DNA of 64,000 nucleotides from the NCBI GenBank assembly GCA_021819435.1, contig JAKARB010000007.1:1-64000 (forward strand). The letters run 5' to 3'. The position numbers and the translations under genes were made by a program. Source of the stretch: Pseudomonadota bacterium (GTDB taxonomy: Bacteria; Pseudomonadota; Gammaproteobacteria; Burkholderiales; Burkholderiaceae_C). This document shows positions 1 to 9,153 of this stretch, one piece after another. Under the pieces are notes generated by a model. The model had not been told where the DNA came from and searched no databases. It saw only the letters and a program-made list of their open reading frames with translations. The first letter of the stretch is position 1. Each line of letters opens with the position of its first letter.

Positions 1-1295
1 ACAGCTGGCAGCTCACCCTCATCGTGCTGCTGAGCCTGCCGCTGTACACCTTGCTCACCCTCGTGGTCGTGCCCATCCTGCGCGGGCGCTTGAACGAGAA
101 GTTCGCCAGAGGGGCAGAGAACCAGTCCCTGCTGGTCGAGACCGTCACCGGCATCCAAACCGTCAAGGCCAACGCGCTGGAGCCGCAGATGGCTCGCCGT
201 TGGGACAACCAGCTCGCCGCCTACGTCTCGGCCAGCTTCAAGACGCAGACGCTGGCCACCTGGGCGCACGAGGGCATCAACCTCATCGGCAAGCTCATCA
301 ACGCCGCCACGCTGTGGTTCGGCGCCAAGCTGGTGATGGACCAGGAGCTCACCGTCGGCCAGTTCGTGGCCTTCAACATGTTCGCCGGGCGGGTGGCCCA
401 GCCCATCATGCGCATGGCGCAGATGTGGACCGACTTCCAGCAGACGGGCATCTCCATGGAGCGCCTGGGCGACATCCTCAACACGCGCACCGAGGTGCCG
501 GCCAGCACCGCCGCTCAGCTGCCCCAGCTCAAGGGCCGCATCACGCTGGACAACGTCACCTTCCGCTACCGGCCCGAAGCCGCGCCGGTGCTCAACGACG
601 TGAGCCTGGACATGCGCGCCGGCGAGGTCATCGGCATCGTCGGGCGATCGGGTTCGGGCAAGAGCACGCTGACCAAGCTGGTGCAGCGCCTGTACGTGCC
701 CGAGCAGGGCCGCGTGCTGGTCGATGGCATCGACATCAGCCTGGTGGACGCCGCGCAGCTGCGCCGCCAGGTCGGCGTGGTGCTGCAGGACAACTTCCTC
801 TTCAACCGCAGCGTGCGCGAGAACATCGCCGTGGCCGACCCGGCCGCCCCGCTCGAGGCCGTGATGCACGCCGCGCGCCTGGCCGGCGCCCACGAGTTCA
901 TCAGCGAGCTGGCCGAGGGCTACGACACGGTGGTGGGCGAACAGGGCGCGTCGCTCTCGGGCGGGCAGCGCCAGCGCATCGCGATTGCGCGGGCGCTGTT
1001 CACCAACCCGCGCGTGCTGATTTTTGATGAGGCCACCTCGGCGCTGGACTACGAGAGCGAGGCCATCATCCAGCGCAACATGGCCGCCATCTGCAAGGGG
1101 CGCACGGTGATCATCATCGCCCACCGCCTGAGCGCGGTGCGCCACGCCGACCGCATCGTGGCCATGGAGCGCGGGCGCATCGTCGAGGCCGGACCGCACG
1201 AGGTGCTCATCCAAAGGCCCAAGGGCTTGTACGCCTACCTGTGGCGCATGCAGCAGAACGGGGGCAGTGAAGAAGCACCGGAGAGCCAGGCATGA
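1..1295 (+). CDS. Type I secretion ABC transporter (HlyB-type), 5-prime end missing
   Basis: This is the C-terminal part of an inner-membrane ABC exporter that would power one-step export of an RTX protein together with the HlyD adaptor that follows. The open frame runs in from the left edge (first full codon at base 3), so the N-terminal part is outside the window. Visible are the end of the transmembrane domain ([13 protein letters not shown]) and a complete ATPase domain: Walker [10 protein letters not shown] near 643-669, signature LSGGQRQR near 954-977, Walker [12 protein letters not shown] near 1018-1050, and the H-loop IAHRLS. The stop overlaps the next start (ATGA at 1292-1295), which indicates translational coupling. 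The RTX protein at 5185 is the natural local substrate; this is inferred from proximity. Confidence 0.93.
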   Translation, partial: SWQLTLIVLLSLPLYTLLTLVVVPILRGRLNEKFARGAENQSLLVETVTGIQTVKANALEPQMARRWDNQLAAYVSASFKTQTLATWAHEGINLIGKLINAATLWFGAKLVMDQELTVGQFVAFNMFAGRVAQPIMRMAQMWTDFQQTGISMERLGDILNTRTEVPASTAAQLPQLKGRITLDNVTFRYRPEAAPVLNDVSLDMRAGEVIGIVGRSGSGKSTLTKLVQRLYVPEQGRVLVDGIDISLVDAAQLRRQVGVVLQDNFLFNRSVRENIAVADPAAPLEAVMHAARLAGAHEFISELAEGYDTVVGEQGASLSGGQRQRIAIARALFTNPRVLIFDEATSALDYESEAIIQRNMAAICKGRTVIIIAHRLSAVRHADRIVAMERGRIVEAGPHEVLIQRPKGLYAYLWRMQQNGGSEEAPESQA

Positions 1296-2806
1296 ACACC
1301 GCCAACCCGTCCCCCCGCCACCCCTTCCTCGAACTGCTGCAACGCTACCGCGCCGTGGTGCAGGCAGCCTGGGCCCACCGCCATGAACTGGCCGGCCCCG
1401 CCCGCATGGCCGACGAAGCAGCCTTCCTGCCCGCGGCGCTGAGCCTGCAGGCCACGCCGCCCCACCCCGCACCGCGCCGCGCGCTGTGGGCCATCATGGC
1501 GCTCTTCACCATCGCGCTGCTGTGGGCCTGCATCGGCCAGGTCGACATCGTCGCCGTGGCGCCGGGGCGCATCGTGGTGAGCGACGGCACCAAGCTCATC
1601 CAGCCGCTCGAGGCCAGCGTGGTCAAGACCATCCACGTCAAAGACGGCGACAAGGTGCAGGCCGGCCAGGTGCTCGTCGAGCTCGACCCCACCACCGCCC
1701 AGGCCGACAACAGCCGCGTGAGCCAGGAGCGCTCGGGCGCGCTGTCCGAAGCGTGGCGCACCCAGGCGCTGCTGACGGCGCTGAAGGCCTTGCGCGAGCG
1801 TGGGGGCAAGACCGCCGCCGTGCAGCCCACCCTGCCAGCAGAAGCCCGCAAGAGCGACAACGGCCTGAGCGCCGACGAGCGCGAACTCATGCGCAGCCAG
1901 CTCGACGCCGAGTGGCGCGACACCCAGGCTCAGCTCGCGCGCCTGCAATCCGACATCGACACCCGCCAGGCCGAGCTGCAAACCGTCAAGGAGCAGATCG
2001 AGAAGCTCCAGGCCACGCTGCCCATCGTGCGCAAGCGCGAGGACGACTTCCAGACCCTGCAAGCCCAGGGCTTCGTGAGCCAGCACGCCGGCCAGGACCG
2101 CACCCAGGCGCGCATCGAGATGGAACGAGACCTCGCCACCCAGCGCGCCCGCCAGGCCGAGGTCAAGGCTGCCATCGCCCAGGCCGAGCACACCCTGGCC
2201 GCCTGGCGCACCGAGGCGCTCAAGACCCTGAGCGAGCGCCACGCCAAGGCAGACCTGCAAGCCCGATCACTCCAGGCCGAAGGCGCCAAGACCAGCCAGC
2301 GCGAACAGCTCACCACGCTGCGCGCACCGGTGAACGGCACCGTGCAGCAGCGCGCCGTGCACACCACCGGCGGCGTGGTCACCCCCGCGCAGGTGCTCAT
2401 GGTGGTGGTTCCCGATGCCGCACAGGTCACCGCCGAGGTCACGCTTGAGAACAAGGACGTGGGCTTCGTGCACCTCGGGCAGGAAGCGGAGATCAAGCTG
2501 GAGACCTTCCCCTTCACGCGCTATGGCACGGTGCCCGCCAAGGTCACCACCATCACGGCGGATGCGGTGATGAAGGAGCCCAGCGTGCAGCCCAGCAAGG
2601 ATGGCAAGGCTGTTGCCTCAGGCGGAGCAGTCTTCCCCGCCACGCTCACGCTCGCGGCTCATGCGATCGATGTGGATGGCAAATCGATTCGGCTCACGCC
2701 GGGGATGAACCTCACGGCGGAGATCAAGACGGGCAAGCGCAGGGTCATCGAGTACCTGCTCAGCCCCGTGCAATCGCATGTGAGCGAGAGCCTCAAGGAG
2801 CGTTGA
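1292..2806 (+). CDS. HlyD-family membrane fusion protein of a type I secretion system
   Basis: 504 residues. This periplasmic adaptor would link the ABC exporter to an outer-membrane channel of the TolC type; no TolC gene is in the window. A short cytoplasmic N-terminus is followed by one membrane segment (about residues 65-85, [18 protein letters not shown]). Next come a lipoyl/barrel half-motif ([20 protein letters not shown]), a long Gln/Ala/Glu-rich helical hairpin (about 150-340), the second lipoyl half ([11 protein letters not shown]) and a beta-barrel C-terminus ending in [16 protein letters not shown], typical of HlyD/PrtE proteins. The start overlaps the exporter stop by 4 bases, and the glycosyltransferase begins one base after this stop, so the three genes form one transcription unit. 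Confidence 0.93.
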   Translation: MNTANPSPRHPFLELLQRYRAVVQAAWAHRHELAGPARMADEAAFLPAALSLQATPPHPAPRRALWAIMALFTIALLWACIGQVDIVAVAPGRIVVSDGTKLIQPLEASVVKTIHVKDGDKVQAGQVLVELDPTTAQADNSRVSQERSGALSEAWRTQALLTALKALRERGGKTAAVQPTLPAEARKSDNGLSADERELMRSQLDAEWRDTQAQLARLQSDIDTRQAELQTVKEQIEKLQATLPIVRKREDDFQTLQAQGFVSQHAGQDRTQARIEMERDLATQRARQAEVKAAIAQAEHTLAAWRTEALKTLSERHAKADLQARSLQAEGAKTSQREQLTTLRAPVNGTVQQRAVHTTGGVVTPAQVLMVVVPDAAQVTAEVTLENKDVGFVHLGQEAEIKLETFPFTRYGTVPAKVTTITADAVMKEPSVQPSKDGKAVASGGAVFPATLTLAAHAIDVDGKSIRLTPGMNLTAEIKTGKRRVIEYLLSPVQSHVSESLKER

Positions 2807-2807
2807 C

Positions 2808-4013
2808 ATGCGCATCCTCTTCATCCACCAAAATTTCCCCGGTCAGTTCCGCCGCATCGCCCACCTGTGGTCACAGCAAGCCGGCTGGGAAGTCATCGGC
2901 ATGGGTCGCCAGTCTGCCCCCGGCATGGAAAGCATCCGCTGGATCCCGTACAACCTGCACCGACAGGGCATCAAAGACCAGCACCCTTACCTGCGCCAAA
3001 TGGAGACCGCCGTGCTGCATGGCCAAGCCGTCGCGCGCAAGCTGATGCTGCTCAAGCGCCAAGGCTGGGTGCCCGACGCCATCATCGCGCACCCGGGCTG
3101 GGGCGAAACGCTCTACGCCAAGGACATCTTCCCGAGCGCGCGCCTCATCCACTTCTGCGAGTGGTTCTACGGCACGCCCGGCAGCGACACCAACTTCGAC
3201 CCCGAGTTCCCGACCTCGTTCGACGGCCTCGCCAAGCTGCGCACCTGGAACGCGCTGCACACCCTCAACCTCGAACACTGCGATGTCGGCGTGAGCCCCA
3301 CCGAGTGGCAGCGCAGCCGCCATCCTCAGGCCTACCTCGACAAAATCCAGCTGGCCCACGAAGGGATCGACACGGATCTGTTGGCGCCGGTTGCGGGCGT
3401 GCAATTGGCCTTGCCATCCGGCCACACCGTCCGCCAGGGTGACCCGGTCATCACCTATGTGGCGCGCAACCTGGAGCCTTATCGCGGCTTCCACACCTTC
3501 ATGCGCGCGCTCGAGAAAGTGCAGAAGGCCCACCCCCATTGCCACACGCTCATCGTCGGCGGCGACGAAGTGAGCTACGGCGGGCAACCCAAGGACGCCA
3601 AGAACTGGCGCGAGAAGATGCTCGCCGAAGTGAAGCTCGACCCACAGCGCACCCACTTCCTCGGCAAGCTGCGCTACGACGCCTATTGCAAGGTGCTGCA
3701 GGTGTCGGCCGCGCACGTTTACCTCACCTACCCCTTCGTACTCTCGTGGTCGATGTTGGAAGCCATGGCCTCGGGTTGCCTGCTGATCGGCTCGCGCACG
3801 GGGCCCGTGCAGGAGGTCGTCGAAGACGGCGTCAACGGCCTGCTGGTGGACTTCTTCGACACGGGCGCCATGGCCGACCGCATCGTCGAAAGCCTGGAAC
3901 GCCGCGCCGCCTTGCAACCCCTGCGAGATGCCGCACGCCAGACGGTGGTCGAGCGCTACAGCCTCAAGGAAGGCGAACGGCGATTCCGCAGCTTGCTGCC
4001 CGCCGTGGGCTGA
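2808..4013 (+). CDS. GT4-like glycosyltransferase inside the type I secretion operon
   Basis: 401 residues. The protein looks like a GT-B fold, retaining family-4 type glycosyltransferase: an N-terminal Rossmann start (MRILFIHQNFPGQFRR), a second domain with TYVARNLEPYRGF and LIVGG, and the nucleotide-sugar region SMLEAMASGCLLIG followed by GPVQEVVEDGVNGLLVD. No signal peptide or membrane span is visible, so it should act in the cytoplasm. It starts one base after the hlyD stop, and its tight coupling to an RTX export system suggests that it may modify the exported protein or make a linked surface glycan. The acceptor and donor sugar cannot be read from sequence. Confidence 0.85.
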   Translation: MRILFIHQNFPGQFRRIAHLWSQQAGWEVIGMGRQSAPGMESIRWIPYNLHRQGIKDQHPYLRQMETAVLHGQAVARKLMLLKRQGWVPDAIIAHPGWGETLYAKDIFPSARLIHFCEWFYGTPGSDTNFDPEFPTSFDGLAKLRTWNALHTLNLEHCDVGVSPTEWQRSRHPQAYLDKIQLAHEGIDTDLLAPVAGVQLALPSGHTVRQGDPVITYVARNLEPYRGFHTFMRALEKVQKAHPHCHTLIVGGDEVSYGGQPKDAKNWREKMLAEVKLDPQRTHFLGKLRYDAYCKVLQVSAAHVYLTYPFVLSWSMLEAMASGCLLIGSRTGPVQEVVEDGVNGLLVDFFDTGAMADRIVESLERRAALQPLRDAARQTVVERYSLKEGERRFRSLLPAVG

Positions 4014-4093
4014 ACAACACCAGAACATCGGCCCTGTTTCACCCACTTGGCCCCCGGCCCCCACCTAAGATCTCCATCAGGAGACCCTCGCCC

Positions 4094-4834
4094 ATGTCAC
4101 CAGAGCGCCATGAAATGCTTTCTGCCAAGTTGTCCGGGCGCCTGATCTGCGCATCCATCTCAGCGCTGCTGCTCGCCGGCTGCGAAAACGCCCCCAAGGC
4201 CCCCAACATGCCTTCCGTGCCCGCCGTGGTCGAGGTCGATCCGGTGAGTTCCGACAGCGACGTCACCGACCGCGTCGGTCAGGCCGCCATCACCCCGCTG
4301 AGCGACCTCAACGTCGTGCAGCAGAAGATCCCTGAGGTGCTGCTCTTCGCCCGCGATGTGGGCGCCTACGCGGTGCCAGGCAAGCTGGACTGCCCCAGCG
4401 TGCAAACCGAAATCGACCGGCTCGATGCCGCCCTGGGCGCCGATTTCGACGCCGCCGGCAAAGGCAAGCCCAGCCTGCTGGAACGTGGCGGCGACATGGC
4501 CGAGAACTACGGCGTAGGCATCGTGCGCCGCACCATGGAGGGCTTCGTGCCCTTCCGCAGTTGGCTGCGCAAGCTCTCCGGCGCCGAAAAGCACAGCAAG
4601 GAAGTGGCGGCTGCCATCACGGCGGGTGGGGTGAGGCGGGCGTACCTCAAGGGTCTGAGGCAAGGGCTCGGTTGCCCGGTGCCGGCCCCCGTTGTCATGA
4701 AAGCGAAAACCTCCACCCCCCCTGAAAGTTCGGCCGCCGCCTCGGCGCCGGCATCAGCCACGCGAGAGACCGCCCTGCAATCTCGGGCTGCCGAGCCGGA
4801 GGTATCTGCTTCGGGGACTGCGTTGAAGAACTGA
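4094..4834 (+). CDS. Predicted lipoprotein of unknown function
   Basis: 246 residues. The start at 4094 is chosen because an AGGAGA ribosome site lies at 4079-4084 with a good spacer; an in-frame ATG at 4115 has none. The N-terminus is a lipoprotein signal with lipobox LLAGC and Cys30 as the predicted lipidated residue. The mature region contains no family that I recognise; it has two later Cys (in LDCPS and LGCPV) and an Ala/Ser/Thr-rich tail. It follows the glycosyltransferase by 80 bases and precedes the RTX gene, so it may belong to the same secretion locus. The reading frame is open far upstream of the start inside the glycosyltransferase gene, but that part is an antisense-like shadow. 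Confidence 0.75.
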   Translation: MSPERHEMLSAKLSGRLICASISALLLAGCENAPKAPNMPSVPAVVEVDPVSSDSDVTDRVGQAAITPLSDLNVVQQKIPEVLLFARDVGAYAVPGKLDCPSVQTEIDRLDAALGADFDAAGKGKPSLLERGGDMAENYGVGIVRRTMEGFVPFRSWLRKLSGAEKHSKEVAAAITAGGVRRAYLKGLRQGLGCPVPAPVVMKAKTSTPPESSAAASAPASATRETALQSRAAEPEVSASGTALKN

Positions 4835-5184
4835 ATCTCCGTTCCCGCACCCGAGCCTTCGGCAGAAGAAATTCCGATCCTGTCATCACAGGCCAAAAAG
4901 GTGCCGACAAAACAATTAGACACAAACTGCTCGGCTCGTTTCAAATGACGCAGAGATAACTTCGCTTCGCCTCCGCTAAGCTGAAGAAGCGCGAATACCA
5001 ACAAGCGCATAGAAAAACACTCAGGGGGAAGATTGGGCCGTTCGGACGCCATCGGGCGCGCGGCCTTCACGAAAGCATGAGACGCTCAGCGCTCCTCATG
5101 CATTCATTGGCTGCGCAATGCGCTCGCCACGGCACCAGTCCTCTCTGAGCGTCCAAGCCCAGATCATTCACAGAGGACCAATGC
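4835..5184. other. Intergenic region upstream of the RTX gene
   Basis: This 350-base stretch has no convincing gene. It is less GC-rich in its first half (the part around 4870-5010). It holds a 9-base inverted repeat, GACGCTCAG at 5081-5089 and CTGAGCGTC at 5145-5153, separated by 55 bases, and an AGAGGA ribosome site at 5172-5177 seven bases before the RTX start. The RTX promoter probably lies here, but I cannot point to a clear -35/-10 pair. Confidence 0.6.
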
Positions 5185-7668
5185 ATGAACTACCTCGGTA
5201 CAGCCGGCAATGAAAGCATCACCGGCAGCACAGGCGATGACACCATCAATGGCAATGGTGGCACAGACACACTGGTCGGTGGCACCGGCGATGACACCTA
5301 CATCGACGACGACGGCCTTGACACCATCGTCGAGAACGCCAACGAAGGCTTTGACACCGTTCAGACCGGCAAGATCAATTACAAGCTCGGTGCCAACCTC
5401 GAAAAGCTGGTGCTGACTTCAACCGCCAGCCAGCACATTGGCATCGGCAACGAACTCAACAACGTCATCATCGACAGCGCCACCCGCGGATTGATCACCG
5501 CCGGTGCTGGCAATGACACCGTCTATCTCGGCGATGGCAACGACGTGGCCTACGGCGGCGATGGCAACGACGTGCTCCACGGCGAAGACGGCAACGATCA
5601 ACTATTTGGCGATGACACCGCCGCAGTCGCGCCCGGCAACGACACCCTCATCGGCGGGGCGGGCAATGACATCCTCAACGGCCAGCAAGGCATCGATTCA
5701 CTGGTCGGCGGCACCGGCGATGACACTTACATCGACGACGACGGCCTCGACACCATCGTCGAAAATGCCAACGAAGGCTTTGACACCGTTCAGACCGGCA
5801 AGATCAACTACAAGCTCGGCGCCAACCTCGAAAAGCTGGTGCTGACTTCAACCGCCACCCAGCACATCGGCATTGGCAACGAACTCAACAACGTCATCAT
5901 CGACAGCGCCACCCGCGGATTGGTCACCGCCGGTGCTGGCAATGACACCGTCTACATGGCGGGAGGTGATGACGTCGCCAACGGCGGCGACGGCGATGAC
6001 GTCCTCTACGGCGAAGATGGCAACGATTCCTTGAATGGCGGCGCCGGCACCAACAAGCTATATGGTGGCCTGGGCAACGACACGCTGGAAGCCACAGGCA
6101 TCAACGACATCCTCTCCGGCGGACAAGGCGACGACGTCTTCATCGTTCACTCGACTTCTTTCGCCATCGGCATGGATGGCGACGCAGGCGATGGCAACGA
6201 CACGCTGAAGACAACGGTCTCGCTCAGCTTTGCCGAACAAGAAATCAGCGGGGTCGAAACCCTGCAACTGATGGGTAGCGACAACTTGAATGCCGAAGGA
6301 TGGTTTGGTAGCCAGACCATCATCGGCAATGCCGGCAATAACCTGCTGACGGACCAATACTCATTCAGCAGCACCGACGGCGACACGTTCCACGGCATGG
6401 GCGGCAATGACACCATCGAATCAGGAGGTGGCGATGACTTCCTGTATGGAGATGATGGCAACGATTCGCTGAGCGGTGGCGCGGGGACCAACAAGCTGTA
6501 TGGCGGACTGGGCAATGACACCCTGGAAGCCAGTGGCGTGAACGATTTTCTCTCTGGTGGAGAGGGTGATGACCTTTTCATCATTCATTCCTCCAATGTG
6601 ACCATCGACTTTGAAGGAAATGCCGCAGACGGAAACGACACACTGCAATCCAGTGCCTCGATCAGTTTGGCTGAAAAAGCAATCGGTGGCATCGAAACCA
6701 TTCAGTTGCTCGGCAATGAAGATCTGGAAGCTGAAGGGTGGCACGGAACCCAGACCATCATCGGCAATGCTGGAAACAACTTGCTGATCAATGAGGTGAA
6801 CAGCCAGGATGCCACGCTTCGCGGCATGGGTGGCGACGACATCATGACGTCCGGCGCAGGAAACGACACCTTGGACGGCGGATCTGGCTCGGACCTCATG
6901 ACCGGCAGCACAGGCAGCGATTACTACATCGTCGACAACGTGGGCGACATCGTGGTCGAAGACGACGCCAGTGGGTTTGACTACGACATCATCGAGAGCA
7001 GCGTTTCGTTTGAACTCAACGACACGATCACGGCAGGCATCGAGGGTATGGTTCTGACGGGAACCTCACAGCTATCCGCAACAGGCAACAGCCTGAACAA
7101 CCTGATCATCGCCAACGACGCAGGCAACAACCTGAGCGGTGCGGGCGGCGATGATCAGTTGGTAGGTGGCTTGGGCGCAGACACCCTGACGGGCGGAGAT
7201 GGCTCGGACATCCTGGAAGGGGGAGCAGGAGCCGACCAACTCTTCGGCGGAGCTGGCGATGACCAACTGGCAGGAGGCGAAGGCAACGACCAGCTGCAAG
7301 GGGGTTTGGGCAGCGACCTGTACCTGCAGTCTGGCAACTTTGGCACCGATACGCTCAGCGACGCAGGCGGTGCTTCGGATGTACTGAGCTTCCTCGACGT
7401 CAACCGAGACCAACTCTGGTTCAGCCGCGCCGGCCAGAACCTGGAAGTTCAGAAGATCGGCAGCGCCGACAAGGTGATCGTCCAGGACTGGTTCAGTGCC
7501 TCCGACAAGCTGGAGAGCATTGTCAGTGCCGATGGTTTCAGCCTCAACCAATCAGGTGTGGCCAACCTGGTTCAGGCCATGTCCGCCTTCAACCCTCAGC
7601 CGCTGTCAGGCGCCCCATCGTCCTTGCAAACGACTGTCCAGAACGCCTGGACACCTATCGGCGCATGA
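5185..7668 (+). CDS. RTX (haemolysin-type calcium-binding repeat) protein, type I secretion substrate
   Basis: 827 residues with no N-terminal signal peptide. The chain is filled with GGxGxDxUx nonapeptides (for example GGTGDDTYI, GGDGDDVLYG, GGAGNDILNG), which fold as a Ca2+-binding beta-roll outside the cell. Two modules are each duplicated: residues about 30-119 recur at 173-262 almost unchanged, and residues about 273-388 recur, more diverged, at 419-534. A block near residues 735-770 (LSFLDVNRDQLWFSRAG) followed by KVIVQDWFS matches the C-terminal region common in this type of bacterial RTX protein. The last about 50 residues would carry the type I secretion signal. No enzymatic domain is visible, so it may be structural (surface layer, sheath or biofilm) or an adhesin. 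The start has AGAGGA seven bases upstream. Confidence 0.9.
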   Translation: MNYLGTAGNESITGSTGDDTINGNGGTDTLVGGTGDDTYIDDDGLDTIVENANEGFDTVQTGKINYKLGANLEKLVLTSTASQHIGIGNELNNVIIDSATRGLITAGAGNDTVYLGDGNDVAYGGDGNDVLHGEDGNDQLFGDDTAAVAPGNDTLIGGAGNDILNGQQGIDSLVGGTGDDTYIDDDGLDTIVENANEGFDTVQTGKINYKLGANLEKLVLTSTATQHIGIGNELNNVIIDSATRGLVTAGAGNDTVYMAGGDDVANGGDGDDVLYGEDGNDSLNGGAGTNKLYGGLGNDTLEATGINDILSGGQGDDVFIVHSTSFAIGMDGDAGDGNDTLKTTVSLSFAEQEISGVETLQLMGSDNLNAEGWFGSQTIIGNAGNNLLTDQYSFSSTDGDTFHGMGGNDTIESGGGDDFLYGDDGNDSLSGGAGTNKLYGGLGNDTLEASGVNDFLSGGEGDDLFIIHSSNVTIDFEGNAADGNDTLQSSASISLAEKAIGGIETIQLLGNEDLEAEGWHGTQTIIGNAGNNLLINEVNSQDATLRGMGGDDIMTSGAGNDTLDGGSGSDLMTGSTGSDYYIVDNVGDIVVEDDASGFDYDIIESSVSFELNDTITAGIEGMVLTGTSQLSATGNSLNNLIIANDAGNNLSGAGGDDQLVGGLGADTLTGGDGSDILEGGAGADQLFGGAGDDQLAGGEGNDQLQGGLGSDLYLQSGNFGTDTLSDAGGASDVLSFLDVNRDQLWFSRAGQNLEVQKIGSADKVIVQDWFSASDKLESIVSADGFSLNQSGVANLVQAMSAFNPQPLSGAPSSLQTTVQNAWTPIGA

Positions 7669-9050
7669 ATTCACCCGCATTCAATCCAAACACCATGAAG
7701 CACCCCATTCATTTCATCCCGAGCGCCTTGAGCATCGCCATGGCGTGTGCGCTCAGCACCTCTGTCATGGCGATCACGCCCAGCATCTACACCGGAACGT
7801 CCACGGTGGTGAATCCGTTCACTGGCCTTGCCACCGACGCTTGGAAGTTCGCCGGGTACGCCGAAAATCTCAGCGGCGGCAAGTGTTCTGCGGTGCAAAT
7901 CACCCCGCAATGGGTCGTGGCCACCGCGCATTGCCCGCTCAACGATTCAGCGACTTTTCACAATGGCTGGAGCACTGATCCGGCGGGCTCCACGTTCGAC
8001 TGCGATGAAACCACCGATGGTGGGCACAAAAATTTCACCCTTGACCTCTCAGTGTGCCGCTTGAAGAACCCTGAGCGATTCTCACCGCCAGCCACATTCC
8101 CTCCGATGATCGGCCAGGCAGCTGCCCTCCTGATTCAGAAACGAGGCCTGGGCTCGATTTTGTACACCGGTTACGCGGGTGGCGCTCAGCCAACCATGAA
8201 TTTCGGCCAAGCAACGACTGAGAGGGCGCAAGGTGCCAGCTCCTTCGACGTGGATGGCCCCAGCAGTTTTCATGGAGACGGGGGGGACAGTGGCGGTGGC
8301 ATGCACTGGTTCGGAGCGAACGATGGTCGAGCTGCCCTCTACTGGATCATCAGTGGCGCCCATGACACTACAGTGGATTGGCGCCCATGGGTCATGAACA
8401 AGATCACCAGCGGAGGCGGCACCCCGCCAGCCGTTTTGAGCGAGCAGGACGTGCTGCTGCGCGCCAATTCTGTGGTCCCCCCCCCGCTCAGCACCGGCCC
8501 AGTCGTCAGGGTCACGGGAACCGGCCAGTTCACCGTGACTTGGATGCCACCATCCCTGTCTTCCATCGAGCAAATCGACGATTACCACTTCTATGAAGGC
8601 GTTGTAGGCAGCACACCCCGCACCATGTTCACGACAGGAACAACGGCCGTGGTCACAGGAGCTCAGCAGTCGCCCACTCACAGGGTGTGTGCGGTGCCTC
8701 GCAATGATGGCCTGGAGTCAATCACCTTGAGCAACTGCACCACCTTCGAAAGTGCTTACCCGCTTGTCAGTGGATTGCAAGTTGCGTCCAGCGGGACAAC
8801 CAGCTTGAAGACGGTTCGCACGAGTTGGAATCAATCAACTGTGAACAGCGTATTCCAGTACACCGCCAAGTACACGGTCAAATCTCAATCAGGCAGTGTT
8901 CGCACTGCGAGCGTGGTCTTGCCTCGATCCTCAAGTTCACCGTCCTTCACCGTCGGCGTTACTGCCGGCTCAGAGTTCTGCGTGCAGGTGTACAGCAGCA
9001 CCCCTTGGTCAGACGGCGCCATCACAAGCACCTGCAAAGTGATCAATTGA
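7665..9050 (+). CDS. Secreted trypsin-like serine protease (S1-type) with C-terminal beta-sandwich region
   Basis: 461 residues from the ATG that overlaps the RTX stop (ATGA); an in-frame ATG at 7695 begins a cleaner Sec signal peptide and could be the true start. The S1 catalytic triad is readable: His89 in VVATAHC, Asp127 in LDLSVCRL and Ser209 in GDGGDSGGG. The mature part begins near ITPSIYTGTS. After the protease domain, residues from about 285 on contain fibronectin-like text (RVTGTGQFTVTWMPPS) and a second similar stretch, probably two beta-sandwich modules for substrate or surface binding. The protein would be exported by Sec, unlike its RTX neighbour, yet the 4-base overlap suggests co-expression. 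Substrate is unknown; processing of the RTX protein is one possibility. Confidence 0.82.
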   Translation: MNSPAFNPNTMKHPIHFIPSALSIAMACALSTSVMAITPSIYTGTSTVVNPFTGLATDAWKFAGYAENLSGGKCSAVQITPQWVVATAHCPLNDSATFHNGWSTDPAGSTFDCDETTDGGHKNFTLDLSVCRLKNPERFSPPATFPPMIGQAAALLIQKRGLGSILYTGYAGGAQPTMNFGQATTERAQGASSFDVDGPSSFHGDGGDSGGGMHWFGANDGRAALYWIISGAHDTTVDWRPWVMNKITSGGGTPPAVLSEQDVLLRANSVVPPPLSTGPVVRVTGTGQFTVTWMPPSLSSIEQIDDYHFYEGVVGSTPRTMFTTGTTAVVTGAQQSPTHRVCAVPRNDGLESITLSNCTTFESAYPLVSGLQVASSGTTSLKTVRTSWNQSTVNSVFQYTAKYTVKSQSGSVRTASVVLPRSSSSPSFTVGVTAGSEFCVQVYSSTPWSDGAITSTCKVIN

Positions 9051-9077
9051 TTCGGCACCGCTCCGTCGGTCTATAAA

Positions 9078-9109
9078 AAAGCCGGGGCATGCCCCGGCTT
9101 TCTGTTTTT
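9078..9109. terminator. Bidirectional rho-independent terminator
   Basis: A perfect 11-base stem (AAAGCCGGGGC at 9078-9088 with GCCCCGGCTTT at 9091-9101) closes on a 2-base loop. On the plus strand it is followed by TCTGTTTTT and on the minus strand by TTTTTT, so it can end both the protease transcript and the converging pntB transcript. Confidence 0.9.
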
Positions 9110-9153
9110 GGCCTGAGTGCATTGCTCAAAAGGCAAGCACCCGGCGTGGCAAC

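Noticed and set aside
3539-4093. N-terminal extension of the lipoprotein gene reading back into the glycosyltransferase
   Set aside because: The frame overlaps a glycosyltransferase with clear motifs. The ribosome site and lipoprotein signal fix the start at 4094.
5081-5153. 9-base inverted repeat before the RTX gene as an operator
   Set aside because: Arms are 55 bases apart, which is too far for a simple operator, and could occur by chance; mentioned only in the intergenic entry.
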